From contig CAXKVR010000613.1 in NCBI GenBank assembly GCA_964058845.1, forward strand, positions 1-31,973: a stretch of DNA of 31,973 nucleotides. Direction: 5' to 3'. Below the pieces are notes generated by a model that saw only the letters and a program-made list of their open reading frames with translations, made no database searches and had not been told where the DNA came from. Position numbers and translations under genes: made by a program. Numbering within the stretch: the stretch's first letter is position 1; every line of letters starts with the position of its first letter. Positions 1 to 12,123 of the stretch are shown here, in pieces. Origin of the DNA: Carex sylvatica (lineage: Eukaryota; Streptophyta; Magnoliopsida; Poales; Cyperaceae).

Positions 1-1944
1 GATCCCCACTGGAGCACGATGCATCGAGGCTTTTGTTAGTATTTAATTTAATTAATAGTTATTCAATATGCTTTGTAGGTTTCATGTTTTTCTTTTTGAC
101 AGTCTTCATAAAGAAAATCATCTTTGGCTTATGCTTCCAAGCAGCAATTATAATTCAAAGAGTCAAAATGGATTCTTTATTAATAACTGAGACAGCATAA
201 TTCTTGTCTATTAGTCAAAATTAAGAATTATATTTATTATATTAATATGCAAGAAAGGACAGAAGCTATTCTCATTAAAAATATGAATTCAAACTTTTCC
301 TATTTTTTGTTCATTGAAAAGAATGTATATATTTGAACGAGATTTAAGAATTGTATATATATAATGCATATACCATTTTACATACAATGAACGTTCGATG
401 TTGATCTGGTGTTCTTTTGAGTCAAAATTCAAAAATATTGCTTCCTCTGTTGGCCCACTTTCATGATTTACTCGAATAAAATTTCCATGATAGTACACTT
501 GACAATTAGTATTCCTTGTATTGAAGACAAGCCGCGACGATAAAAAGTTGAGGTCATAAATTATAAGGAAAATAGATATATATTGTCAAAAAAAGAGTAG
601 GGTGCACTCATTAGAGTAAGAATTGTAAAATCATATGTTTATTTCACAAACTTTTAGCCATGTTATTGGACATAATTAATTCTTTACAATTTCTTATTGA
701 TTTTTGATTATATGTTACTAAAAAAAATCTGTAAATATATTTTTGAGATCATATAAAGTAGTTCAACTTGAAAAAAAAGTTAGTTTCGTAGCATTCTTCT
801 TTCATATTTATAATAGATACGCAATAAAAATTTGTAGTGTTGTAGTGATGCCTTTCGCGGCCATTTTTATTAATACCCTACAAAAAGAAAATTTTAAAAA
901 TGCCCCTGCTATATATATTTTTTCAAAACTGCTCCAACCACCAAGCCCAGGGCAGCCCAGATCCTCTAGCAGACCGCCCGGGCCAGGGGCAGTCCACTAG
1001 GTACCAGACCGCCTGGGGTCCGGGCGGTCCTCTTTTTTTTTTTTCTTTTTTTTTAGAGATCTTAAAATTTTTTATTTAAATAATCTTGTGAAGAAAAAGT
1101 TTTCTTGTTTAGAGTGTATGCCAAAAAATAAGACATTTGATATATTTATGAAGTGATATCGTAACTCTTTATAACTTTGATTTAGTTTGTTAGTTGGATA
1201 TCACAAGTCTAAAGATAACACTAATTAAGAACGTGGCCTTGATTCTAAAAATATATTTTATTCAAATATACACAAGAAAATATAGTTAGATTGCCTCAAT
1301 GATGTCAATATATACCATTTGCTCGAAGAATAATTATATGAATAATTGAATTATTTGATTACTGTCAACATATAAAAATTTGAAGTGATGCTTTTCAAGT
1401 GCTTTTTGTCTTATGGAATGAATTTTGACACTTTAATTATTAGTACAACTGTGAAAGACTTATGGTCAACTCGTGATCAAAGTGATTTTATAAAGATGCC
1501 GTTGGACATATATCCTGATAAACTAAATTATTATGCGTTCTTAACGATGTGCAAGGATGGAAGGCATGCAGTTTAGGGAAGAACGTGCTCTTGTGGAATC
1601 AGTGCAATTAGTCACTGTGGATAAAGCTAAATTAGCTATTGTACTTCAATCTATTATAGTTTTCTTTCTTTTTTTCTTTTATGTTTTCAAACTTCTTCTA
1701 TTTTGCTTTGAATTTTCATTTTCGTTTACTTTTTCTTATTTCCTATAACTTATAAGAAGATTCAATCCTTTTGAATTTGCCGGCAGTTTGTTTTTTTCTA
1801 CAAAAGTCTTCACTTAAATTTATATTAATTACTAGTAATACGTCGGTGGTGCAAACTAAGTACAGATAGCCGAGCTCAAATAACGACGCACGTAACGCAA
1901 GTAATATAAAAGTTGATATTGAATTTGTAATGACATGACATCAT
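1..1944. other. AT-rich spacer downstream of gene copy 1
   Basis: This stretch lies 3' of the copy 1 gene. It is AT-rich with scattered (TA)n runs, for example around 350-365, and one GC-rich element at 931-1054. The longest open frames (289-498 minus, 743-1000 plus, 1385-1576 plus, 1557-1748 plus) are under 90 codons, begin at non-ATG codons where I checked (289, 743 and 1385), and match no family I recognise. I see no credible gene or structural RNA here. Confidence 0.6.
931..1054. repeat. GC-rich hairpin element with T-tract, copy 1
   Basis: Positions 931-1032 are strongly GC-rich (72 G or C of 102) inside AT-rich DNA. A 13-bp inverted repeat with one mismatch has arms at 972-984 and 1017-1029 around a 32-nt loop. 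Within the loop, 1007-1016 is a near-direct copy of the left arm. The plus strand then runs into T12-C-T9 (1033-1054). The composition jump and its self-contained structure suggest a small dispersed repeat or retroposed fragment inserted in the ancestral unit. I could not find clear target-site duplications, so the class is unknown. The hairpin followed by T's resembles a bacterial terminator, but that reading does not suit a plant nuclear spacer. Confidence 0.55.
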
Positions 1945-1950
1945 TTTATT
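1945..1950 (-). promoter_or_regulatory. Poly(A) signal AATAAA, gene copy 1
   Basis: AATAAA on the minus strand, about 125 nt after the stop codon at 2075-2077. A TG-rich stretch (around 1958-1970) just upstream could serve as the far-upstream element usual in plant 3' ends. The predicted 3' UTR also contains a CACGTG hexamer at 2000-2005, probably incidental. Confidence 0.55.
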
Positions 1951-2074
1951 AGAGAAATATCACACATAAATCTCACAAAAAGCCCGATTACACTCAAAAC
2001 ACGTGCGCAAACATAGTCATTGTGTAACGATGCATTGATAACACATCATATTATTTTAGCTTATATCATTGAAA

Positions 2075-3549
<1,475 letters not shown>

Positions 3550-3610
3550 CTCCAAAAAAAAATTGAGTATGGAAGTATATGTTTGATGAAATAGTATTCA
3601 GGTAAATGGT

Positions 3611-3617
3611 TTATATA
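3611..3617 (-). promoter_or_regulatory. TATA box, gene copy 1
   Basis: The minus strand reads CTATATAAACC, a good plant TATA box 62 nt upstream of the ATG at 3549. Transcription would start roughly 25-35 nt downstream, giving a 5' UTR of about 30 nt. Just before the ATG, the leader carries a run of nine T's. Confidence 0.7.
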
Positions 3618-3823
3618 GAGAATATGTAACTTCTAGACCTTCTTCGGTTTGTACTAATGAATTGAAAACAAAAAAAAAAATGTTTGACATGACGTACAAA
3701 ATAAAATAAACAGAAATATATTTAAATATCCATTTCCCGTCTTTGTCATTAAACAAGCTGGAGATATATTCATGCTTCCTTCCAATTGGAAATAACTAAA
3801 TTGGAGATTCATGCAAACCAAAA

Positions 3824-3852
3824 GAAAGTCATATATATATATGTTGACTTTC
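3824..3852. promoter_or_regulatory. W-box-containing dyad upstream of gene copy 1
   Basis: Perfect 8-bp arms (GAAAGTCA at 3824-3831, TGACTTTC at 3845-3852) flank an AT-repeat core. The right arm includes TTGACT, the core bound by plant WRKY factors. A second TTGAC lies at 3684-3688 and is followed closely by TGACGT (3690-3695), a bZIP/TGA-type core. The dyad sits about 275-305 bp upstream of the ATG, a sensible distance for control of a senescence- or defence-type protease. Such short motifs are common by chance, so this is suggestive only. The same structure recurs every 4253 bp up to 29342-29370. Confidence 0.35.
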
Positions 3853-3858
3853 ATTTTT

Positions 3859-3984
3859 CTTTTCATTTTCTTTTATCAAGGCCTGGAAAATAACTAAATT
3901 TATTTTGGGTGCACCATTCCATTGAGTGACAAATTCATCATACGATGCGACCAATTCATTGAGTGTCTTGTCAAGTAAAATGTA
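3859..3984 (-). mobile_element. Possible decayed copia-type gag (UBN2) fragment
   Basis: A minus-strand frame reads LLDKTLNELVASYDEFVTQW followed by a hydrophobic and then acidic stretch ending in ALIKENE. The L..L..SYD.FVT.W spacing with a later L..LI.E is typical of the Gag (UBN2) region of Ty1/copia retrotransposons. Only about 40 residues are recognisable, there is no start codon or zinc knuckle, and no LTR is evident, so this would be a relic. It lies 310-435 bp upstream of the gene. The same fragment recurs at 8112-8237, 12365-12490, 16618-16743, 20871-20996, 25124-25249 and 29377-29502. The match is from memory of the family pattern and could be chance. Confidence 0.35.
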
Positions 3985-5183
3985 GCTCCTCAAGTCTAAC
4001 AACGAACTAATTAAAATAGAATTAGAAAGATTGATATAGGCCAAGTTTGTTTTTGTTTCTCCTAATTACCTGGTGATTAGTAGGAGATTTGATATTTCGT
4101 AATAATCAAACTTTTTGCTTCGTTAATCAATGCATCTAAAGTCATGCACTTAAGAATTCTAACACTTTCAAATTTGTTTGACATTATTGCATAGATAAAA
4201 ATCACCTTCCATAATTATTATCCATGTTTCAATTTTGTGCATCTCAAGCATATGATCCCCACTGGAGCACGATGCATCGAGGCTTTTGTTAGTATTTAAT
4301 TTAATTAATAGTTATTCAATATGCTTTGTAGGTTTCATGTTTTTCTTTTTGACAGTCTTCATAAAGAAAATCATCTTTGGCTTATGCTTCCAAGCAGCAA
4401 TTATAATTCAAAGAGTCAAAATGGATTCTTTATTAATAACTGAGACAGCATAATTCTTGTCTATTAGTCAAAATTAAGAATTATATTTATTATATTAATA
4501 TGCAAGAAAGGACAGAAGCTATTCTCATTAAAAATATGAATTCAAACTTTTCCTATTTTTTGTTCATTGAAAAGAATGTATATATTTGAACGAGATTTAA
4601 GAATTGTATATATATAATGCATATACCATTTTACATACAATGAACGTTCGATGTTGATCTGGTGTTCTTTTGAGTCAAAATTCAAAAATATTGCTTCCTC
4701 TGTTGGCCCACTTTCATGATTTACTCGAATAAAATTTCCATGATAGTACACTTGACAATTAGTATTCCTTGTATTGAAGACAAGCCGCGACGATAAAAAG
4801 TTGAGGTCATAAATTATAAGGAAAATAGATATATATTGTCAAAAAAAGAGTAGGGTGCACTCATTAGAGTAAGAATTGTAAAATCATATGTTTATTTCAC
4901 AAACTTTTAGCCATGTTATTGGACATAATTAATTCTTTACAATTTCTTATTGATTTTTGATTATATGTTACTAAAAAAAATCTGTAAATATATTTTTGAG
5001 ATCATATAAAGTAGTTCAACTTGAAAAAAAAGTTAGTTTCGTAGCATTCTTCTTTCATATTTATAATAGATACGCAATAAAAATTTGTAGTGTTGTAGTG
5101 ATGCCTTTCGCGGCCATTTTTATTAATACCCTACAAAAAGAAAATTTTAAAAATGCCCCTGCTATATATATTTTTTCAAAACT

Positions 5184-5307
5184 GCTCCAACCACCAAGCC
5201 CAGGGCAGCCCAGATCCTCTAGCAGACCGCCCGGGCCAGGGGCAGTCCACTAGGTACCAGACCGCCTGGGGTCCGGGCGGTCCTCTTTTTTTTTTTTCTT
5301 TTTTTTT
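5184..5307. repeat. GC-rich hairpin element with T-tract, copy 2
   Basis: Same as 931-1054, including the T12-C-T9 tract with unchanged lengths. Confidence 0.55.
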
Positions 5308-6197
5308 AGAGATCTTAAAATTTTTTATTTAAATAATCTTGTGAAGAAAAAGTTTTCTTGTTTAGAGTGTATGCCAAAAAATAAGACATTTGATATATTT
5401 ATGAAGTGATATCGTAACTCTTTATAACTTTGATTTAGTTTGTTAGTTGGATATCACAAGTCTAAAGATAACACTAATTAAGAACGTGGCCTTGATTCTA
5501 AAAATATATTTTATTCAAATATACACAAGAAAATATAGTTAGATTGCCTCAATGATGTCAATATATACCATTTGCTCGAAGAATAATTATATGAATAATT
5601 GAATTATTTGATTACTGTCAACATATAAAAATTTGAAGTGATGCTTTTCAAGTGCTTTTTGTCTTATGGAATGAATTTTGACACTTTAATTATTAGTACA
5701 ACTGTGAAAGACTTATGGTCAACTCGTGATCAAAGTGATTTTATAAAGATGCCGTTGGACATATATCCTGATAAACTAAATTATTATGCGTTCTTAACGA
5801 TGTGCAAGGATGGAAGGCATGCAGTTTAGGGAAGAACGTGCTCTTGTGGAATCAGTGCAATTAGTCACTGTGGATAAAGCTAAATTAGCTATTGTACTTC
5901 AATCTATTATAGTTTTCTTTCTTTTTTTCTTTTATGTTTTCAAACTTCTTCTATTTTGCTTTGAATTTTCATTTTCGTTTACTTTTTCTTATTTCCTATA
6001 ACTTATAAGAAGATTCAATCCTTTTGAATTTGCCGGCAGTTTGTTTTTTTCTACAAAAGTCTTCACTTAAATTTATATTAATTACTAGTAATACGTCGGT
6101 GGTGCAAACTAAGTACAGATAGCCGAGCTCAAATAACGACGCACGTAACGCAAGTAATATAAAAGTTGATATTGAATTTGTAATGACATGACATCAT

Positions 6198-6203
6198 TTT
6201 ATT
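6198..6203 (-). promoter_or_regulatory. Poly(A) signal AATAAA, gene copy 2
   Basis: Equivalent of 1945-1950, for the gene ending at 6328. Confidence 0.55.
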
Positions 6204-6327
6204 AGAGAAATATCACACATAAATCTCACAAAAAGCCCGATTACACTCAAAACACGTGCGCAAACATAGTCATTGTGTAACGATGCATTGATAACACATC
6301 ATATTATTTTAGCTTATATCATTGAAA

Positions 6328-7802
6328 TCATTTTGTAGGATAGGAGGGCTCAATTGCAATACCGCACAAACCCGAGGTTTTTGAAGAATCCTTTTGCATC
6401 CTTATGTAACCAGACTCACCCCAAGATGCACCCCATGAGTTCTTCACTATCCAGTAATGGGTGCTGCCCGTGTTATCATACCCGACAGCGGTCACACCAT
6501 GGTCTAATTTTGTGGAGCATGGACCGGTAAAGATTCCACCTGAGTACAACTGAAAAGAAAGTCCGCTTGCGGCAATGGCAACGGAGACAGGTTGGATAGC
6601 GACAGCATTCTGAAGGGCAGTTTCGCTGTAAGGTGTGACATCTTGATAACCTGTGATTGTGACAGCATGGTTACCGGTCTTGGCAGTATTACATGTGCCA
6701 GTTGTACCCGTGGTACCACTAGTATAGGCATAGTCTGTATCAGTCGTGATTCCGCCATTCTGAATCACCCACTGAAAAGCATAGTCCATATATCCTCCAT
6801 TGCAACCGTAGCATGCAGTATCACAATCCGCTAATTCTTGCTCCGAAAGGCTAATCAATGTTCCCGTCTTGATTTGATTTATCCCTTCTATGGCAGCAAC
6901 TGCGGAGAATGCCCAACAACTTCCTGTCATCATATACAGCAATTAATTATGAATGTTTTCCTACTTTACTTAATTTAATGTCCAGTAATGCCCAATAACT
7001 TCATGCTTTGATGTAGACAATATGGAAATAAATCTTCTGTTATTCAAATGAAATGCCAGGAACATGTTATTCTGATCCTAACCATTCAATTTTTCCATGT
7101 GCAATAAATCTCAACGAAAATTAATAGTTAAGATCTAGAACAGAAGATTAATTTCCAGACAATCTTGCAAATGTCTTTAATTTCAAAGACATCAAAGCAG
7201 AGGAAGAATGCTAACTTACATGGAGTATTCTTGCAACTATCTTCTTGCTCAAATAACTTAGATCAAAACCTTGCACTTCATATTTTTAACTTTTAGGGCA
7301 TTTTATTATATTCTTGTGTATGAAAAAACAAAGATTTTTGATATGTTCACGACTCGAACTTATACTCACCGCACTGTCCTTGATCCTTAACTGGTGTCAC
7401 TGCCCCAAGAGAACGCCAATCAATGGATGTCGGCACGGAAGTTAAATTTGCATATTGGTGTGAGGTTAATGTCTTCCGTCTTTTGGGGAGAGCGAGTGTA
7501 GCGTATTTTGCCAAGAACTCTGAGTTGGTAAGGTCCGCAAACTGATTGAGACCAACTGTGTAGCTAAGTCCAGATTGTGTGTTCACTGATTCTATGAAAT
7601 GAAAGTTGGTCTTGAATACTTCAAAGCGCAGTTGCTTTTCGGTATTACTTTTGTATTCTCGGTCGAAATCGCCCATCCACTTTTCAAAGGCAGACATCAA
7701 TGGATCAGTAGCCACTGCTCTAGGAATAGAAGCTGCATAACACAAGAGAATGGTAAGCCCCACAAGAGTTGTGGTTTGAAAAAATGAATTAGTAAATGCC
7801 AT
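6328..7802 (-). CDS. Papain-like (C1A) cysteine protease precursor, copy 2, intact
   Basis: Reference copy for the array. Exon 1 is 7802-7370 and exon 2 is 6923-6328, joined in phase 1 into 342 codons plus TGA. I start at ATG 7802; the frame is open a little further but only from a TTG. Residues 1 to about 31 form a signal peptide with a hydrophobic core at 11-24. The I29 propeptide has a complete ERFNIN motif (Glu55, Arg59, Phe63, Asn66, Ile70, Asn74), the GNFD motif (Gly84 to Asp90) and one N-glycosylation sequon (Asn119). The mature enzyme should start near Val123 and has about 220 residues. It shows Gln141 (oxyanion hole), Cys147 in CGSCWAF, GCNGG (184-188), His286 in LDHG and Asn306 in KNSWG. 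Expected disulfide cysteines are 144/185, 178/222 and 280/331; Cys182 is extra. There is no granulin domain and no ER-retention tail. It should be a secreted or vacuolar endopeptidase of the SAG12/SAG39/bromelain class; the substrate is unknown. Confidence 0.94.
6924..7369 (-). other. Intron of the protease gene (copy 2 shown)
   Basis: A 446-bp AT-rich intron runs from donor GTGAGT (at 7369) to acceptor TGACAG (ending 6924). It splits the Gly145 codon of QCG|SCWAF, an intron position I recall as common in plant C1A proteases. Splicing here is needed to restore the active-site motif, which supports the model. Equivalent introns lie at 2671-3116, 11177-11622, 15430-15875, 19683-20128, 23936-24381 and 28189-28634. 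A second perfect donor GTAAGT lies inside it at 7214-7219. Confidence 0.9.
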
Positions 7803-7863
7803 CTCCAAAAAAAAATTGAGTATGGAAGTATATGTTTGATGAAATAGTATTCAGGTAAATGGT

Positions 7864-7870
7864 TTATATA
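7864..7870 (-). promoter_or_regulatory. TATA box, gene copy 2
   Basis: Same CTATATAAACC context, 62 nt upstream of the ATG at 7802. Confidence 0.7.
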
Positions 7871-10450
7871 GAGAATATGTAACTTCTAGACCTTCTTCGG
7901 TTTGTACTAATGAATTGAAAACAAAAAAAAAAATGTTTGACATGACGTACAAAATAAAATAAACAGAAATATATTTAAATATCCATTTCCCGTCTTTGTC
8001 ATTAAACAAGCTGGAGATATATTCATGCTTCCTTCCAATTGGAAATAACTAAATTGGAGATTCATGCAAACCAAAAGAAAGTCATATATATATATGTTGA
8101 CTTTCATTTTTCTTTTCATTTTCTTTTATCAAGGCCTGGAAAATAACTAAATTTATTTTGGGTGCACCATTCCATTGAGTGACAAATTCATCATACGATG
8201 CGACCAATTCATTGAGTGTCTTGTCAAGTAAAATGTAGCTCCTCAAGTCTAACAACGAACTAATTAAAATAGAATTAGAAAGATTGATATAGGCCAAGTT
8301 TGTTTTTGTTTCTCCTAATTACCTGGTGATTAGTAGGAGATTTGATATTTCGTAATAATCAAACTTTTTGCTTCGTTAATCAATGCATCTAAAGTCATGC
8401 ACTTAAGAATTCTAACACTTTCAAATTTGTTTGACATTATTGCATAGATAAAAATCACCTTCCATAATTATTATCCATGTTTCAATTTTGTGCATCTCAA
8501 GCATATGATCCCCACTGGAGCACGATGCATCGAGGCTTTTGTTAGTATTTAATTTAATTAATAGTTATTCAATATGCTTTGTAGGTTTCATGTTTTTCTT
8601 TTTGACAGTCTTCATAAAGAAAATCATCTTTGGCTTATGCTTCCAAGCAGCAATTATAATTCAAAGAGTCAAAATGGATTCTTTATTAATAACTGAGACA
8701 GCATAATTCTTGTCTATTAGTCAAAATTAAGAATTATATTTATTATATTAATATGCAAGAAAGGACAGAAGCTATTCTCATTAAAAATATGAATTCAAAC
8801 TTTTCCTATTTTTTGTTCATTGAAAAGAATGTATATATTTGAACGAGATTTAAGAATTGTATATATATAATGCATATACCATTTTACATACAATGAACGT
8901 TCGATGTTGATCTGGTGTTCTTTTGAGTCAAAATTCAAAAATATTGCTTCCTCTGTTGGCCCACTTTCATGATTTACTCGAATAAAATTTCCATGATAGT
9001 ACACTTGACAATTAGTATTCCTTGTATTGAAGACAAGCCGCGACGATAAAAAGTTGAGGTCATAAATTATAAGGAAAATAGATATATATTGTCAAAAAAA
9101 GAGTAGGGTGCACTCATTAGAGTAAGAATTGTAAAATCATATGTTTATTTCACAAACTTTTAGCCATGTTATTGGACATAATTAATTCTTTACAATTTCT
9201 TATTGATTTTTGATTATATGTTACTAAAAAAAATCTGTAAATATATTTTTGAGATCATATAAAGTAGTTCAACTTGAAAAAAAAGTTAGTTTCGTAGCAT
9301 TCTTCTTTCATATTTATAATAGATACGCAATAAAAATTTGTAGTGTTGTAGTGATGCCTTTCGCGGCCATTTTTATTAATACCCTACAAAAAGAAAATTT
9401 TAAAAATGCCCCTGCTATATATATTTTTTCAAAACTGCTCCAACCACCAAGCCCAGGGCAGCCCAGATCCTCTAGCAGACCGCCCGGGCCAGGGGCAGTC
9501 CACTAGGTACCAGACCGCCTGGGGTCCGGGCGGTCCTCTTTTTTTTTTTTCTTTTTTTTTAGAGATCTTAAAATTTTTTATTTAAATAATCTTGTGAAGA
9601 AAAAGTTTTCTTGTTTAGAGTGTATGCCAAAAAATAAGACATTTGATATATTTATGAAGTGATATCGTAACTCTTTATAACTTTGATTTAGTTTGTTAGT
9701 TGGATATCACAAGTCTAAAGATAACACTAATTAAGAACGTGGCCTTGATTCTAAAAATATATTTTATTCAAATATACACAAGAAAATATAGTTAGATTGC
9801 CTCAATGATGTCAATATATACCATTTGCTCGAAGAATAATTATATGAATAATTGAATTATTTGATTACTGTCAACATATAAAAATTTGAAGTGATGCTTT
9901 TCAAGTGCTTTTTGTCTTATGGAATGAATTTTGACACTTTAATTATTAGTACAACTGTGAAAGACTTATGGTCAACTCGTGATCAAAGTGATTTTATAAA
10001 GATGCCGTTGGACATATATCCTGATAAACTAAATTATTATGCGTTCTTAACGATGTGCAAGGATGGAAGGCATGCAGTTTAGGGAAGAACGTGCTCTTGT
10101 GGAATCAGTGCAATTAGTCACTGTGGATAAAGCTAAATTAGCTATTGTACTTCAATCTATTATAGTTTTCTTTCTTTTTTTCTTTTATGTTTTCAAACTT
10201 CTTCTATTTTGCTTTGAATTTTCATTTTCGTTTACTTTTTCTTATTTCCTATAACTTATAAGAAGATTCAATCCTTTTGAATTTGCCGGCAGTTTGTTTT
10301 TTTCTACAAAAGTCTTCACTTAAATTTATATTAATTACTAGTAATACGTCGGTGGTGCAAACTAAGTACAGATAGCCGAGCTCAAATAACGACGCACGTA
10401 ACGCAAGTAATATAAAAGTTGATATTGAATTTGTAATGACATGACATCAT
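7871..10450. other. Spacer between gene copies 2 and 3
   Basis: Same content as 3618-6197, with no copy-specific difference seen and no supportable gene. Confidence 0.6.
9437..9560. repeat. GC-rich hairpin element with T-tract, copy 3
   Basis: Same as 931-1054, with unchanged T-tract lengths. Confidence 0.55.
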
Positions 10451-10456
10451 TTTATT
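10451..10456 (-). promoter_or_regulatory. Poly(A) signal AATAAA, gene copy 3
   Basis: Equivalent of 1945-1950, for the gene ending at 10581. Confidence 0.55.
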
Positions 10457-10580
10457 AGAGAAATATCACACATAAATCTCACAAAAAGCCCGATTACACT
10501 CAAAACACGTGCGCAAACATAGTCATTGTGTAACGATGCATTGATAACACATCATATTATTTTAGCTTATATCATTGAAA

Positions 10581-12055
10581 TCATTTTGTAGGATAGGAGG
10601 GCTCAATTGCAATACCGCACAAACCCGAGGTTTTTGAAGAATCCTTTTGCATCCTTATGTAACCAGACTCACCCCAAGATGCACCCCATGAGTTCTTCAC
10701 TATCCAGTAATGGGTGCTGCCCGTGTTATCATACCCGACAGCGGTCACACCATGGTCTAATTTTGTGGAGCATGGACCGGTAAAGATTCCACCTGAGTAC
10801 AACTGAAAAGAAAGTCCGCTTGCGGCAATGGCAACGGAGACAGGTTGGATAGCGACAGCATTCTGAAGGGCAGTTTCGCTGTAAGGTGTGACATCTTGAT
10901 AACCTGTGATTGTGACAGCATGGTTACCGGTCTTGGCAGTATTACATGTGCCAGTTGTACCCGTGGTACCACTAGTATAGGCATAGTCTGTATCAGTCGT
11001 GATTCCGCCATTCTGAATCACCCACTGAAAAGCATAGTCCATATATCCTCCATTGCAACCGTAGCATGCAGTATCACAATCCGCTAATTCTTGCTCCGAA
11101 AGGCTAATCAATGTTCCCGTCTTGATTTGATTTATCCCTTCTATGGCAGCAACTGCGGAGAATGCCCAACAACTTCCTGTCATCATATACAGCAATTAAT
11201 TATGAATGTTTTCCTACTTTACTTAATTTAATGTCCAGTAATGCCCAATAACTTCATGCTTTGATGTAGACAATATGGAAATAAATCTTCTGTTATTCAA
11301 ATGAAATGCCAGGAACATGTTATTCTGATCCTAACCATTCAATTTTTCCATGTGCAATAAATCTCAACGAAAATTAATAGTTAAGATCTAGAACAGAAGA
11401 TTAATTTCCAGACAATCTTGCAAATGTCTTTAATTTCAAAGACATCAAAGCAGAGGAAGAATGCTAACTTACATGGAGTATTCTTGCAACTATCTTCTTG
11501 CTCAAATAACTTAGATCAAAACCTTGCACTTCATATTTTTAACTTTTAGGGCATTTTATTATATTCTTGTGTATGAAAAAACAAAGATTTTTGATATGTT
11601 CACGACTCGAACTTATACTCACCGCACTGTCCTTGATCCTTAACTGGTGTCACTGCCCCAAGAGAACGCCAATCAATGGATGTCGGCACGGAAGTTAAAT
11701 TTGCATATTGGTGTGAGGTTAATGTCTTCCGTCTTTTGGGGAGAGCGAGTGTAGCGTATTTTGCCAAGAACTCTGAGTTGGTAAGGTCCGCAAACTGATT
11801 GAGACCAACTGTGTAGCTAAGTCCAGATTGTGTGTTCACTGATTCTATGAAATGAAAGTTGGTCTTGAATACTTCAAAGCGCAGTTGCTTTTCGGTATTA
11901 CTTTTGTATTCTCGGTCGAAATCGCCCATCCACTTTTCAAAGGCAGACATCAATGGATCAGTAGCCACTGCTCTAGGAATAGAAGCTGCATAACACAAGA
12001 GAATGGTAAGCCCCACAAGAGTTGTGGTTTGAAAAAATGAATTAGTAAATGCCAT
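10581..12055 (-). CDS. Papain-like cysteine protease precursor, copy 3, intact
   Basis: Exon 1 12055-11623, exon 2 11176-10581. The predicted 342-residue protein is identical to that of copy 2. The only nearby variant is A to C at 12180, which is 125 bp upstream of the ATG and interrupts an A-run on the plus strand, outside the TATA box. Confidence 0.94.
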
Positions 12056-12116
12056 CTCCAAAAAAAAATTGAGTATGGAAGTATATGTTTGATGAAATAG
12101 TATTCAGGTAAATGGT

Positions 12117-12123
12117 TTATATA
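12117..12123 (-). promoter_or_regulatory. TATA box, gene copy 3
   Basis: Same context, 62 nt upstream of the ATG at 12055. Confidence 0.7.

Larger units (their letters stand above)
3618..6197. other. Spacer between gene copies 1 and 2
   Basis: This is the upstream region of copy 1 plus the downstream region of copy 2, with 2778 bp between the copy 1 ATG and the copy 2 stop codon. It is AT-rich. It holds an A-run (3670-3680), a 12-bp palindrome TTCCAATTGGAA (3780-3791), a W-box dyad (3824-3852), a possible copia gag relic (3859-3984), a small imperfect inverted repeat (CTAAT/ATTAG, about 4062-4080) and a GC-rich element (5184-5307). No gene can be supported. Confidence 0.6.
4254..8506. repeat. 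Tandem repeat unit 2
   Basis: Complete unit. I found no difference from the array consensus, and its gene is intact. Confidence 0.97.

Noticed and set aside
289..498. Minus-strand open frame of 69 codons in each spacer
   Set aside because: It begins at GTG rather than ATG, has no recognisable motif, and ends in a TA-rich stretch. Its conservation between units only reflects array identity.
743..1000. Plus-strand open frame of 85 codons ending in a Pro/Ser/Gly-rich tail
   Set aside because: It starts at TTG. The proline-rich tail is just the GC-rich hairpin element read in frame, so there is no evidence of a protein.
1005..1054. Rho-independent terminator (hairpin plus T-run)
   Set aside because: The shape fits, but the window is plant nuclear DNA by gene structure, the gene runs on the other strand, and the loop is too long for a typical terminator.
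1385..1748. Two overlapping plus-strand open frames of 63 codons
   Set aside because: They match no family I recognise, the second ends in a low-complexity Phe/Ser run from T-rich DNA, and no promoter or splice context supports them.
4041..4130. Possible MITE end with a small inverted repeat (CTAAT/ATTAG)
   Set aside because: Arms are only 5 bp, no matching terminal repeat or target-site duplication was found, and the AT-rich context makes chance likely.
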